Positions 8,927 to 17,391 of a stretch of 64,000 bases of DNA are shown here, piece by piece. The translations under genes and the position numbers were made by a program. The notes under the pieces are model-generated. The model did not search any database and had not been told where the DNA came from. It saw only the letters and a program-made list of their open reading frames with translations. This DNA is from an uncultured Prochlorococcus sp. Lineage in GTDB: Bacteria; Cyanobacteriota; Cyanobacteriia; PCC-6307; Cyanobiaceae. The stretch is from assembly GCA_902563335.1 (NCBI GenBank), contig CACEWU010000006.1, positions 1-64,000 of the forward strand, given 5' to 3'. The stretch's first letter is position 1. Every line of letters starts with the position of its first letter.

Positions 8927-10387
8927 ATGGAGTCAAATTCACTGCCTTTAGTTCCATCGCCTATTCATTTCGGCACAGATGGTTGGCGTGGAGTGCTTGG
9001 AGTTGATTTCACTATTGAAAGGTTGTTAGTGGTAGCAACTGCAGCTGCGCAAGAGTTGTTATATCGGGCGCCCGTTGGCATTAAGAGCCGAAAAGTGATC
9101 ATTGGCTATGACCGTCGATTTTTGGCACAGGAAATGGCTGAAGCGATAGCTTCAGCCGTAAGAGGATGTGAGCTAGAGCCGTTGCTGACTGAAACACCAG
9201 TCCCTACTCCAGCATGTAGTTGGTCAGTAGTTCAGCGTCAGACGTTAGGGGCACTAGTGGTCACGGCTAGTCATAATCCACCAGAGTGGCTTGGGCTCAA
9301 AATTAAAGGCCCCTTCGGAGGTTCAGTTGAAGGTGACTTCACTGAGGCTGTTGAGAATAGGCTTGCGGTGGGAGGGATTACCCCTCCTATAGAGAGGTTG
9401 AATCAGCGATTTGATTGCAGAAAAGAGCACCTTGATGGTTTAGCTAGACAATTCAACCTTCCTCAGTTGGCCGAAAAGCTTAAACAAATTGGTCTAAAAG
9501 TTATTGTCGATTCTATGCACGGTTCTGCCGCAGGTTGTGTAGGTGAACTGCTTAAGGAAGGAGGACCTGACCTTGTAGAGGAAATTCGTGTTGAGCGTGA
9601 CCCTCTTTTTGGTGGACATCCTCCTGAACCCTTGAGACCATATGTGAGTGAATTGATTAGTTCTGTTAAGGCGTCTAGTCAGTTTGGCAAACCAGCAATT
9701 GGACTTGTTTTTGATGGAGATGGAGATCGTATAGCGGCTGTTGATGAATTTGGTCGTTTTTGCAGTACTCAGCTTTTAATGCCTTTGCTTATTGATCACT
9801 TGGTACGCGTTAGGCAATTACCTGGCTGTGTCCTTAAAACAGTAAGTGGTTCTGACCTTATGGCTTTAGTCTCTGAAGATTTAGGACGTGAAGTGCTTGA
9901 ACTCCCTGTTGGTTTTAAGTACATCGCTGCTGAAATGCTTTCAGGGAATGTTCTTATAGGAGGAGAAGAATCAGGTGGGATGGGTTTTGGCATGCATTTG
10001 CCAGAAAGAGATGCATTGTTTGCTGCTTTGCTTGTTTTAGAAGCCTTGACAGAAGGTGGTAAACCTTTGGGGGCTCGTTTGGACTCGATTAAACAACGTT
10101 TTGGAAATAGTAGTTATGAACGCATAGATCTTCGGCTGCCAAATATGGCTTCGAGAAGACGTTTGGAGGACTTGTTGACACAGGATCCACCATCATTAGT
10201 TGCAGATCATCCAGTACAAGAAGTTATTCGAACTGATGGTGTGAAATTACGATTGGGTAAAAATCATTGGTTGATGTTGCGATTTTCAGGAACTGAGCCA
10301 CTTTTAAGGATTTATTGCGAAGCTCCAAGTGAAGATTTAGTTAAAACAAACCTTGAATGGGCTAAAGAACTTGCAAAATCTCACTGA
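8927..10387 (+). CDS. phosphoglucomutase/phosphomannomutase family enzyme
   Basis: Alpha-D-phosphohexomutase. The active-site serine lies in VVTASHNPPEW (about residue 110), the metal-binding loop is VFDGDGDRIAAVDE, the sugar-binding loop is GGEESGGMG, and the phosphate loop near the C-terminus is RFSGTEPLLRIYCE. At 486 residues it has the four-domain length. The FGTDGWRG opening is typical of the group. It interconverts the 1- and 6-phosphates of glucose or mannose and so can feed the UDP-sugar genes elsewhere in this window; preference between the sugars cannot be read. It is followed after 14 bases by rdgB. Confidence 0.9.
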   Translation: MESNSLPLVPSPIHFGTDGWRGVLGVDFTIERLLVVATAAAQELLYRAPVGIKSRKVIIGYDRRFLAQEMAEAIASAVRGCELEPLLTETPVPTPACSWSVVQRQTLGALVVTASHNPPEWLGLKIKGPFGGSVEGDFTEAVENRLAVGGITPPIERLNQRFDCRKEHLDGLARQFNLPQLAEKLKQIGLKVIVDSMHGSAAGCVGELLKEGGPDLVEEIRVERDPLFGGHPPEPLRPYVSELISSVKASSQFGKPAIGLVFDGDGDRIAAVDEFGRFCSTQLLMPLLIDHLVRVRQLPGCVLKTVSGSDLMALVSEDLGREVLELPVGFKYIAAEMLSGNVLIGGEESGGMGFGMHLPERDALFAALLVLEALTEGGKPLGARLDSIKQRFGNSSYERIDLRLPNMASRRRLEDLLTQDPPSLVADHPVQEVIRTDGVKLRLGKNHWLMLRFSGTEPLLRIYCEAPSEDLVKTNLEWAKELAKSH

Positions 10388-10401
10388 ATAAAAGATAGGA
10401 A

Positions 10402-10983
10402 ATGGATAAGGTGCTTGTCATTGCTAGTAGAAATGTTGGAAAGATAAAAGAATTTCGTCATTTTCTTTCAGCATTTCCACTTGAGGTAATTTCTCAGCCA
10501 GATGACATATCAGTAGAAGAAACTGGCAAATCTTTTTCAGAGAATGCACGTTTAAAGGCTGTTTCTGTTGCCAATGCAACTGGCGAGTGGTCCTTAGCGG
10601 ATGATTCTGGTTTGAGTGTCGATGCTTTGGGTGGTGCTCCAGGGATTTATTCCGCTAGGTATGCAAATAATGATCAAGAAAGAATTAATCGTTTGCTTCG
10701 GGAACTTCAGGGAATAGATAATCGATCGGCTTGTTTTAGTGCAGCAATTTGCATAGCTTCTCCAGGGAATGAGATTTTGTTAGAAGTCGAAGGACGTTGT
10801 GATGGTGTTATAACTGATGCTCCTAGAGGAGAAAATGGATTTGGATATGATCCGATTTTTGAAGTAATACAAAGTGGCCTAACTTTTGGTGAAATGCTAA
10901 AGCATCAAAAAAAGTTTTTCAGTCATAGAGGGGCTGCATTTTCATTGTTGGAACCAGGACTTAAGAAGCTTCTTAAAATGTAA
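10402..10983 (+). CDS. rdgB: dITP/XTP pyrophosphatase (RdgB/HAM1)
   Basis: Removes deaminated purine nucleoside triphosphates (dITP, XTP) from the pool. Motifs: the N-terminal ASRNVGKIKEF for triphosphate binding, LADDSGLSVDALGGAPGIYSAR for the metal site, and the C-terminal GFGYDPIFEV and SHRGAAF. At 193 residues it has normal length. It probably shares a transcript with the phosphomutase upstream. Confidence 0.96.
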   Translation: MDKVLVIASRNVGKIKEFRHFLSAFPLEVISQPDDISVEETGKSFSENARLKAVSVANATGEWSLADDSGLSVDALGGAPGIYSARYANNDQERINRLLRELQGIDNRSACFSAAICIASPGNEILLEVEGRCDGVITDAPRGENGFGYDPIFEVIQSGLTFGEMLKHQKKFFSHRGAAFSLLEPGLKKLLKM

Positions 10984-11028
10984 GCTTTTATTTACTAGAA
11001 TTGATAATTAGCGACTATTTATAAGAGT

Positions 11029-12531
11029 TTAATGATGGTCTTTAGAAGATACCCAGCTACCGTGGAGTCCATAAGGTATTGCAATTGGCAAATGAACCAA
11101 GGCTCTTTCACTAAGATCACTTGCCTCAAGAATTACTAGATCTGTCGCTTTTCTTTGGCTATTCCAAACAAGAACAATGATCCAACCTTCGTCTTCTAAT
11201 TTGCTTGCTGGATTTGGAATCATTATTGGCTCGCTTACGAAACCTCTAGGGGCAGCACTCCAAAAGCATTCGTCCCGATTACTTAAATTGACTTTCTTAA
11301 TGGCTTGGAGAGGTGCATTTCCAGTCTTTTGTTCTGCAACTGCCATCCAGCAGTAGTGACTTTGAAGACCTTGATTTCTAGGATTTACCATTGCAAACTC
11401 ACAACATTGAGGACTTATTTGAACTACTTCTATCTCTTTATCCGGGATATTGATTGAACAGCTTTTGAGTTGACCTTCAGGAATTTGATCAAAGTTAATT
11501 TGACGAAAGTCCTCATGGGGGGCAATTGAAGGAAAGTCTTTATAGTAGATACTTTCTATTATGATATTTTGATTCTTTTCCCATGCATTTAAGTGATGAA
11601 ATACAAAACCCTGAGGAGCATCAAAGGTTAAAGGTGATTGACCAGCATAGGCGCCACAGTCTCTAGGTATTAATAAGAACTTTCCTTTATCTCCTTGCTT
11701 TGACCGTAAACATTGGGCGGCTCCTTTTTGTCCAATTAAAAATGGGATGGGATTAAATGAAATGGCATTCTGTAGAAATATTGCCCAATTGGGAGTAATT
11801 GCAAAGTCATGTAGAAATGCAAAACCTTTGAAGATGTCTTTTCTGTCACTTATTAACTTGCTTGGACTAGTACCATTGTTATCAAATTCCATTAACCTAA
11901 TAGTGCTTTGGGGTCCTGTTTTTACTCCAAATGTGACCATTCGATGATGACCATGATGGCCTGGGTCAAAACGAGGATGGGCGCTAAAGGCTTCCCCAGG
12001 TTGAAGTACACCACCTAGGTTGGATAATCCAAATGTTTCAAGGTTGTTTGGATTAAGTGCATGAGGGCCAGCCGCTTCCCAAAGAGCCAGTAATTCATTG
12101 CCAAGTTGGACTACATGAGTATTTGCAATGTTTTTGAGGCGCAAGTCAAAAGCATTGGCTAATGGTCCCCCGGACTTTTGTGTACCAAAAACACCTCTAT
12201 AGATAAACTTTCCCGCTTTTTCTTCTTCTTTCCAAGCTTCAGTTTGAACAAAACGGTTGCTGAAAGTTATCTTCCCATTTTTAATTTTCACAGCTGTAAT
12301 CATTCCATCCCCATCAAATGGATGATGAACCCATTGGCCAGAACGCTCTAGTCTTCCTGGACCGTTTTTATATAAGGTTCCAGATAGTTGTTCAGGGAGA
12401 CTCCCACTGACAAGCTCTAAAACATAATCATTAAGCTCTTCTTCGACATTGCAATATGCACTGGCCCAGTCTTGTCGATCGAAATACTCGGGAGCATTGG
12501 TTGATGAACTGTGCAAGACAGACTTGTTCAC
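11029..12531 (-). CDS. carotenoid cleavage oxygenase
   Basis: RPE65/carotenoid-oxygenase family, a seven-bladed propeller with an iron held by four histidines. Candidate ligands are visible in AHPRFDPGHHGH, FLHDFAIT, FHHLNAWE and the C-terminal GLHGSW. At 500 residues it has the length of cyanobacterial enzymes that cleave carotenoids or apocarotenoids to retinal-like products. The substrate is not predictable. It is convergent with rdgB. The start is ATG at 12531. Confidence 0.9.
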   Translation of the reverse strand: MNKSVLHSSSTNAPEYFDRQDWASAYCNVEEELNDYVLELVSGSLPEQLSGTLYKNGPGRLERSGQWVHHPFDGDGMITAVKIKNGKITFSNRFVQTEAWKEEEKAGKFIYRGVFGTQKSGGPLANAFDLRLKNIANTHVVQLGNELLALWEAAGPHALNPNNLETFGLSNLGGVLQPGEAFSAHPRFDPGHHGHHRMVTFGVKTGPQSTIRLMEFDNNGTSPSKLISDRKDIFKGFAFLHDFAITPNWAIFLQNAISFNPIPFLIGQKGAAQCLRSKQGDKGKFLLIPRDCGAYAGQSPLTFDAPQGFVFHHLNAWEKNQNIIIESIYYKDFPSIAPHEDFRQINFDQIPEGQLKSCSINIPDKEIEVVQISPQCCEFAMVNPRNQGLQSHYCWMAVAEQKTGNAPLQAIKKVNLSNRDECFWSAAPRGFVSEPIMIPNPASKLEDEGWIIVLVWNSQRKATDLVILEASDLSERALVHLPIAIPYGLHGSWVSSKDHH

Positions 12532-12603
12532 TGGAACAAAGACAGATGGCTGTAATGTTCGCGTAAAGATCAGTCAGTCGCGAGCTTCTGGTTTTAATTA
12601 AAA

Positions 12604-13248
12604 TTATTTATTTTCTATTGAGCCGGCTTGTTCTAGTAGTCCCTTGCTACTAGGGATCTTCCCATCTCTACGAGGATCTTTTTCCGTTGCCATGCGCAAG
12701 GCTCTTGCAAATGCTTTGAAACATGCTTCGACAATATGGTGCGAATTGGTGCCACCCAATTGTTTGATATGGAGAGTCAATCCGCTGTTATTTACAACAG
12801 CGACAAAGAATTCCTTTACTAATTCGGTGTCATAGTTGCCAATACGTTGTGAAGGAATATTTAGTCCATAACTGAGGTGTGGTCGTCCTGAACAATCCAG
12901 AGCAACTTGTACTAATGCTTCATCTAATGGAGCAGTGAAATGTCCAAATCGATTTATACCGCTTCGGTCACCTAGCGATTTTGAGAGTGTTTGCCCGAAG
13001 GCAATGCCAACATCTTCATTGGTGTGATGGTCATCGATATAAGTATCCCCGCGAGCAATAATCTCTAGATCTAGGAGCCCATGGCTGGAAATTTGTTGAA
13101 GCATATGGTCAAGAAATGCCACTCCAGTGCTCACCTCGCAACTACCATCACCGTCAAGGAATAAACGAACTAGAACATCCGTTTCCTTTGTGATCCGATG
13201 TACTTCTCCTTTTCGCGATGAAGTCATATTCTCAAGCTGAGTAAGCAC
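12604..13248 (-). CDS. hisB: imidazoleglycerol-phosphate dehydratase
   Basis: Sixth step of histidine synthesis. The two metal-binding repeats are seen as [17 protein letters not shown] with [14 protein letters not shown], and the second half with [19 protein letters not shown]. It is a monofunctional enzyme of normal length, without the phosphatase domain of enterobacterial HisB. The start is GTG 13248 or ATG 13227; the latter gives 207 residues beginning [12 protein letters not shown]. It lies 15 bases downstream of fabI on the same strand, a likely operon. Confidence 0.95.
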   Translation of the reverse strand: MLTQLENMTSSRKGEVHRITKETDVLVRLFLDGDGSCEVSTGVAFLDHMLQQISSHGLLDLEIIARGDTYIDDHHTNEDVGIAFGQTLSKSLGDRSGINRFGHFTAPLDEALVQVALDCSGRPHLSYGLNIPSQRIGNYDTELVKEFFVAVVNNSGLTLHIKQLGGTNSHHIVEACFKAFARALRMATEKDPRRDGKIPSSKGLLEQAGSIENK

Positions 13249-13263
13249 ATGCTGACAGCTAAA

Positions 13264-14046
13264 TCACATTCCGTTAATGCAATAGCCAGCATCAACGTAA
13301 ATTGTTTGCCCAGAAATACCACTAGAAAGATCGCTTAGAAGAAAAGCTGCTGTATTACCAACTTCAGTTTGTGTAACAGTCCGTCTTAAGGGAGCTTTTT
13401 CTTCAACGTTGTGAATCATGTCAAGAATGCCTCCTATTGCAGAACTTGCCAAGGTTCGAATAGGACCAGCACTGATTGCATTTACTCGTACTTGCTTCTC
13501 TGGACCTAGTTCTGCTGATAGATATCTAACGGAGGCTTCTAACGCGGCTTTTGCTACTCCCATAACGTTGTAGTTAGGGATTGCGCGTTCAGCGCCCAAA
13601 TAAGTCAACGTGACAATTCCGGCATTTTGACTAAATAGAGGCTTTGCATACTTACAAAGTGGTGCGAGTGAGTATGCACTTATTTCTAAAGCGCGTGAGA
13701 AACCTTCAACGCTAGTGGCACTGAAGTCACCAACCAGTTCTTCTTTACCTGCAAATGCTAGGCAATGCACCAGGCCATCTAACTGGCCCCATTTTTCAGC
13801 TATCGATGCAAAAACCGCTTCGATTTGAGATTTGTCCTGGACATTTAAGGGAAGAAAAAGGGTGGGATTTAGGGGAGCGGTTAGTTCACGGACTTTTGAT
13901 TCAAATCTTCCTTTTTCATCTGGGAGGTAAGTGATTCCTAGCTCTGCTCCTGCAGCTTTTAATTGTTGAGCAATACCCCAGGCAATAGAACGATTGTTTG
14001 CGATGCCTGTAACGAGTATTTTTTTGCCGCTTAGATCGAGAAGCAT
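13264..14046 (-). CDS. fabI: enoyl-[acyl-carrier-protein] reductase (NADH)
   Basis: Last reduction of the type II fatty acid cycle. The FabI variant of the short-chain dehydrogenase fold: ILVTGIANNRSIAWGIAQ at the N-terminus for NADH, the active-site pair in YNVMGVAKAALEASVRYL, and ISAGPIRTLAS near residue 195. At 260 residues its length is normal. It is the first gene before hisB; its upstream gap carries a paired 10-base direct repeat. Confidence 0.96.
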   Translation of the reverse strand: MLLDLSGKKILVTGIANNRSIAWGIAQQLKAAGAELGITYLPDEKGRFESKVRELTAPLNPTLFLPLNVQDKSQIEAVFASIAEKWGQLDGLVHCLAFAGKEELVGDFSATSVEGFSRALEISAYSLAPLCKYAKPLFSQNAGIVTLTYLGAERAIPNYNVMGVAKAALEASVRYLSAELGPEKQVRVNAISAGPIRTLASSAIGGILDMIHNVEEKAPLRRTVTQTEVGNTAAFLLSDLSSGISGQTIYVDAGYCINGM

Positions 14047-14104
14047 CTGACCAAATCAATGGGTACATTTTTATGATTCTCTCCTATTCAGTGCCCTCTA
14101 TTCG

Positions 14105-14134
14105 ATCAAGATCTAGGTATCACTATCAAGATCT
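14105..14134. repeat. two copies of ATCAAGATCT, 20 bp apart
   Basis: ATCAAGATCT occurs at 14105-14114 and 14125-14134, so the copies sit on the same face of the helix (two turns). They lie between the divergent fabI and thioredoxin-fold genes. This spacing suits a dimeric regulator, but no regulator is known to me for this sequence. Confidence 0.3.
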
Positions 14135-14166
14135 ATTGATTATGGGCTTTTTGACCCCTTTGAATT

Positions 14167-14787
14167 ATGGTCCTAACCCCTTCGACAATGCTCCCCTTAG
14201 GGACTGAATTACCTTTTTTTGATTTAGCTGTAGTATCAGGAATTGAACTTAGGAGTGGTGATGAACGAAGCGGTTTAGAGAGAATTGATCGAAATAAATT
14301 GTCTAAGAAGCCATTGCTATTAATGATTTTGTGCGCTCATTGTCCATTTGTTAGGCATATAGAGGCGGAGTTGACTCAATTAGACAAGAAATATGGAAAT
14401 CGAGTTCAGATATTTGCCATAGCTAGCAATAGTTTAATTACGCACCCTCAGGATGCACCTATAAATCTACTGGAGCAAGCGGTTAGAAATTATTGGAAGT
14501 TTCCATATCTTTTAGATTTAGACCAGTGCTTTGTTAAGGCTCTTAAGGCTGCATGTACTCCGGATTTTTTTCTTTTTTCATCGGAGAAAGATGGACCTTT
14601 TAGACTGCAATATAGAGGCCAACTGGATGACAGTCGTCCAGGAAATAATGTGAAAGTTACAGGAAAGGATCTCCGATTGGCGTTGGATTCAGTTTTGGAG
14701 GACAAGGTTCTAACTTTTGACCAAAAACCTTCTATTGGATGCAATATCAAATGGCACCCTGGAGGAGAGCCTCCATGGTTTGGCTGA
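14167..14787 (+). CDS. thioredoxin-fold redoxin (AhpC/TSA-like)
   Basis: Peroxiredoxin/redoxin-type fold: an N-terminal LPLGTELPFFDL opening, then a candidate active-site motif MILCAHCPFVRHIEAEL (CxxC near residue 55), and the cis-proline segment ACTPDFFLF. A conserved C-terminal part SIGCNIKWHPGGEPPW is shared by this subfamily. It is a small cytosolic redox protein; the partner is unknown. The start is ATG 14167, and an in-frame ATG lies at residue 8. It is followed by a DegT aminotransferase on the same strand. Confidence 0.82.
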   Translation: MVLTPSTMLPLGTELPFFDLAVVSGIELRSGDERSGLERIDRNKLSKKPLLLMILCAHCPFVRHIEAELTQLDKKYGNRVQIFAIASNSLITHPQDAPINLLEQAVRNYWKFPYLLDLDQCFVKALKAACTPDFFLFSSEKDGPFRLQYRGQLDDSRPGNNVKVTGKDLRLALDSVLEDKVLTFDQKPSIGCNIKWHPGGEPPWFG

Positions 14788-14842
14788 TTCCTCTATCGCT
14801 AAGTGGCCAAAGTGGTTAACAGCAAGATCTAAGGTGCGTTTT

Positions 14843-16057
14843 ATGCATGTACCCCCTTTTAGTCTTTCTAAACAGCTTTCTGAACTTGGAGCTGATCTTG
14901 ATACAGCCATTTTGAAGGTATTACGCAGTGGTCAGTACATAGGCGGAGCAGAAGTTCAGGCTTTTGAAGAGTCCTTTGCGAAGAGCGTTGGTGTCTCCCA
15001 TGCAGTGGGCTGTAATAGTGGCACTGACGCCCTAATTTTGGCTCTGAGAGCTCTGGAAATAGGTCCAGGAGATGAAGTCATCACATGTTCGTTTAGCTTT
15101 TTTGCTACAGCAGAAGCAATTAGTGCGGTGGGAGCTAAACCAGTTTTTGTTGATGTTGACCCAAATAATTATTTGATTGACCTTAATGAGATGGAACAAG
15201 CAATAAACAATAAAACGAAGGCAATTTTGCCTGTGCATTTATTTGGATGCCCAGTAGATATGAACCAGTTGATGAAAATTGCCAAGACAAATGGCCTGAA
15301 AGTAATTGAAGATTGTGCTCAGGCGAGTGGTGCTTTTTGGGACGGGCGGCCAGTCGGAAGCTGGGGAGATCTAGGTTGCTTTAGTTTTTTTCCTACTAAA
15401 AATCTTGGAGCAGCTGGCGATGCAGGTGCTGTGACGACAGAAGATTCGGAACTCGCTCAGAGAGTTCGTGAATTAGCAGTTCATGGTATGCCTCGTCGAT
15501 ATGTTCATACTCAACTTGGATATAACAGTAGACTCGATGCTTTACAGGCTGCTGTTCTAAATGTCAAATTACCAAAGCTCCATCTATGGGTTAAGCAGCG
15601 ACAATCAATTGCAGCCCGATATTTAGAATTATTGAAAGATATTCCAGGACTTTGTCTTCCTGAAACGATAAATTCAATTCATATGAAGCATGGATGGAAT
15701 CAATTTGTAGTAAGAATTATCAGTCCTTTTACTCATGAGATTGCTACTAATAGTGACTTCCCTTCCAGTGATGCTTTTGAGTGTTACCCCTCTCAATCTA
15801 GTAAGCCAAGGGAATGGATTAAAAATAGTCTTCAAGACCAAGGAGTTAATACGATCATTTATTATCCAGTTCCTATACACCTTCAACCTGCCTATAAGGA
15901 TCTTAATCCTAATCAGATAAGCTTGCCAGTTACAGAGAGGCTTTGCCATGAAGTTTTAAGCTTGCCGATTTTCCCTGAGATAAGTTTTGAAGAGCAGAAT
16001 TATGTAATTGATTCACTTAAGGGGCTTTTATTTCAATCAAATGAATCTCATATTTGA
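14843..16057 (+). CDS. DegT/DnrJ/EryC1/StrS-family PLP aminotransferase
   Basis: PLP-dependent sugar aminotransferase fold. The family opening is RSGQYIGGAEVQAFEESFA; the PLP-binding aspartate is in VIEDCAQASGAFWDG, and the Schiff-base lysine lies in FSFFPTKNLGAAGDAG. At 404 residues from ATG 14843 the length is typical. A longer frame back to 14717 overlaps the previous gene and lacks homology-like sequence, so I excluded it. Relatives aminate nucleotide-linked keto-sugars for surface glycans; the substrate is not known. Confidence 0.88.
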   Translation: MHVPPFSLSKQLSELGADLDTAILKVLRSGQYIGGAEVQAFEESFAKSVGVSHAVGCNSGTDALILALRALEIGPGDEVITCSFSFFATAEAISAVGAKPVFVDVDPNNYLIDLNEMEQAINNKTKAILPVHLFGCPVDMNQLMKIAKTNGLKVIEDCAQASGAFWDGRPVGSWGDLGCFSFFPTKNLGAAGDAGAVTTEDSELAQRVRELAVHGMPRRYVHTQLGYNSRLDALQAAVLNVKLPKLHLWVKQRQSIAARYLELLKDIPGLCLPETINSIHMKHGWNQFVVRIISPFTHEIATNSDFPSSDAFECYPSQSSKPREWIKNSLQDQGVNTIIYYPVPIHLQPAYKDLNPNQISLPVTERLCHEVLSLPIFPEISFEEQNYVIDSLKGLLFQSNESHI

Positions 16058-16128
16058 GCTATTAATTAATAAGATCTCAAAGCATTGCCTGAGGAAAAGT
16101 TGGTTTTTAAAACTTTTTTGTGGCGGCC

Positions 16129-16701
16129 TTAGCCAAAATTCAGGAGTTTTCTAGCTCTATACCATGCTGCAATGCTTTTTCCGTCAAGAGGCTCATCATT
16201 GCTTGTGAGAGTTTTATCTAGTTCTTCTGTTGTCATAAGCAGTACTTCGAGATCTTCATCTTCATCTCCTGAAGGTTTTTCTTTTAATGCTTGAAGACCT
16301 CTTGCCAGAAAAAGATTGATAACTTCATCAGAGTATCCAGGGCATGGAAGCATTTGCCCAAGAGAATCCCATTGATTAGCCGAATAGCCAGACTCTTCCG
16401 CCAGCTCTCTTTTCATTGAAGTAAGTGGATCTTCTCCTTCCTCAAGTGTTCCTGCTGGAAACTCCAAAATTCTTCTTCCGACAGCAAAGCGGTATTGCCT
16501 AAGTACAACAATTAAGCCGTTGTCAGTAATTGGTACAGCTAGCGAGGCTCCTGGATGGCGAATAACCCCATAGGTACCTTCTATTCCAATTGGTAACTGA
16601 ATTCGATTGATTTCAAATCGGATTTTTCTTGCTTCGATAGAAGTTTTGGTCTCTAGAACTGAAGCCGGTTCAGTGGGAAGCAATGGAGTCATTTGAGTCA
16701 A
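16129..16701 (-). CDS. Nudix hydrolase (ADP-ribose pyrophosphatase-like)
   Basis: The Nudix box is complete: GTLEEGEDPLTSMKRELAEESGY (positions about 81-103) has the conserved Gly, Glu, REL and EE residues that hold magnesium. The order of strands around it (VVLRQYRFAVGRRILEFPAG) resembles ADP-ribose pyrophosphatases. The start is TTG 16701 with AAGGA 6 bases upstream; ATG 16692 is the alternative. It is in the same direction as folK upstream. The substrate is inferred only at subfamily level. Confidence 0.85.
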   Translation of the reverse strand: MTQMTPLLPTEPASVLETKTSIEARKIRFEINRIQLPIGIEGTYGVIRHPGASLAVPITDNGLIVVLRQYRFAVGRRILEFPAGTLEEGEDPLTSMKRELAEESGYSANQWDSLGQMLPCPGYSDEVINLFLARGLQALKEKPSGDEDEDLEVLLMTTEELDKTLTSNDEPLDGKSIAAWYRARKLLNFG

Positions 16702-16760
16702 GAATGATCCTTCAGCATGACTGCTTATGGAGTCATCATGTTAGACATTTTGCTTGGTTT

Positions 16761-17342
16761 TTATTCAGGCCAATCTTTATCTGGGGGAATCTTCTTAGGA
16801 ATGTTGCTTTGTCTAGTAAGAGCTGCTGTTAGCGGCACAAGTACAAAACTTCGTTCAATAATCCGAGGATGAGGAAGTGTTAGTACTTCATTTTCTACCT
16901 GTAGTGAGCCCCAGGCAAGAAGATCAAGATCTAATGATCGAGGCCCCCACGGAACTTCTCCTGAATTTCGATTTCGTCCAAACTCCTTTTCTAATAGAAG
17001 AAATCTGTCGAGTAATTTGATAGCAGCTTCTTTGGAAGGCCTAAGTGCTGAAAGCATGGCTCCGTCAACGATTAATGCTGCATTTATATACATAGGTTGT
17101 CCAGGAGGACCGCCAATAGGCTCTGTTTCAAATAATGGTGACCATCGCCATCGCAAAGTCTTGTTGTGATTTTCAATTAAATCAGCTCTATTCAATGATG
17201 TTTGAAGCCAATCTGTGATGGTCTTTTCGATCTTTGGCCTTGCTGCCAGAAGGGTTGCACGTGGCTTACCTACTCGACTGGGCAGATTTGCTCCCAGAGC
17301 TATTGCAAGAGTGCTTGGTGTTGGGAAGTTTGAAGAGGTTAT
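16761..17342 (-). CDS. folK: 2-amino-4-hydroxy-6-hydroxymethyldihydropteridine diphosphokinase (no ordinary start codon)
   Basis: Transfers pyrophosphate from ATP to the pterin in folate synthesis. The catalytic stretch is clear: FGRNRNSGEVPWGPRSLDLDLL, then LPHPRIIERSFVLVPL. The family's opening segment, TLAIALGANLPSRVGKPRATL, lies in the same frame upstream of the first TTG (17195). From the TAA that closes the frame at 17388 there is no ATG, GTG or TTG before that conserved opening; the ATA at 17342 is the first codon that could serve. The indicated start is therefore tentative. Either initiation is non-standard or there is an indel. It is divergent from chlD. Confidence 0.82.
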   Translation of the reverse strand: MTSSNFPTPSTLAIALGANLPSRVGKPRATLLAARPKIEKTITDWLQTSLNRADLIENHNKTLRWRWSPLFETEPIGGPPGQPMYINAALIVDGAMLSALRPSKEAAIKLLDRFLLLEKEFGRNRNSGEVPWGPRSLDLDLLAWGSLQVENEVLTLPHPRIIERSFVLVPLTAALTRQSNIPKKIPPDKDWPE

Positions 17343-17391
17343 GTCTTTATCAGCGAGACTGGCATAAAAGTAACTGGATCGGGCGCATTAA

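Noticed and set aside
14717-14842. Upstream extension of the DegT aminotransferase
   Set aside because: It overlaps the end of the redoxin gene and does not resemble the family N-terminus.
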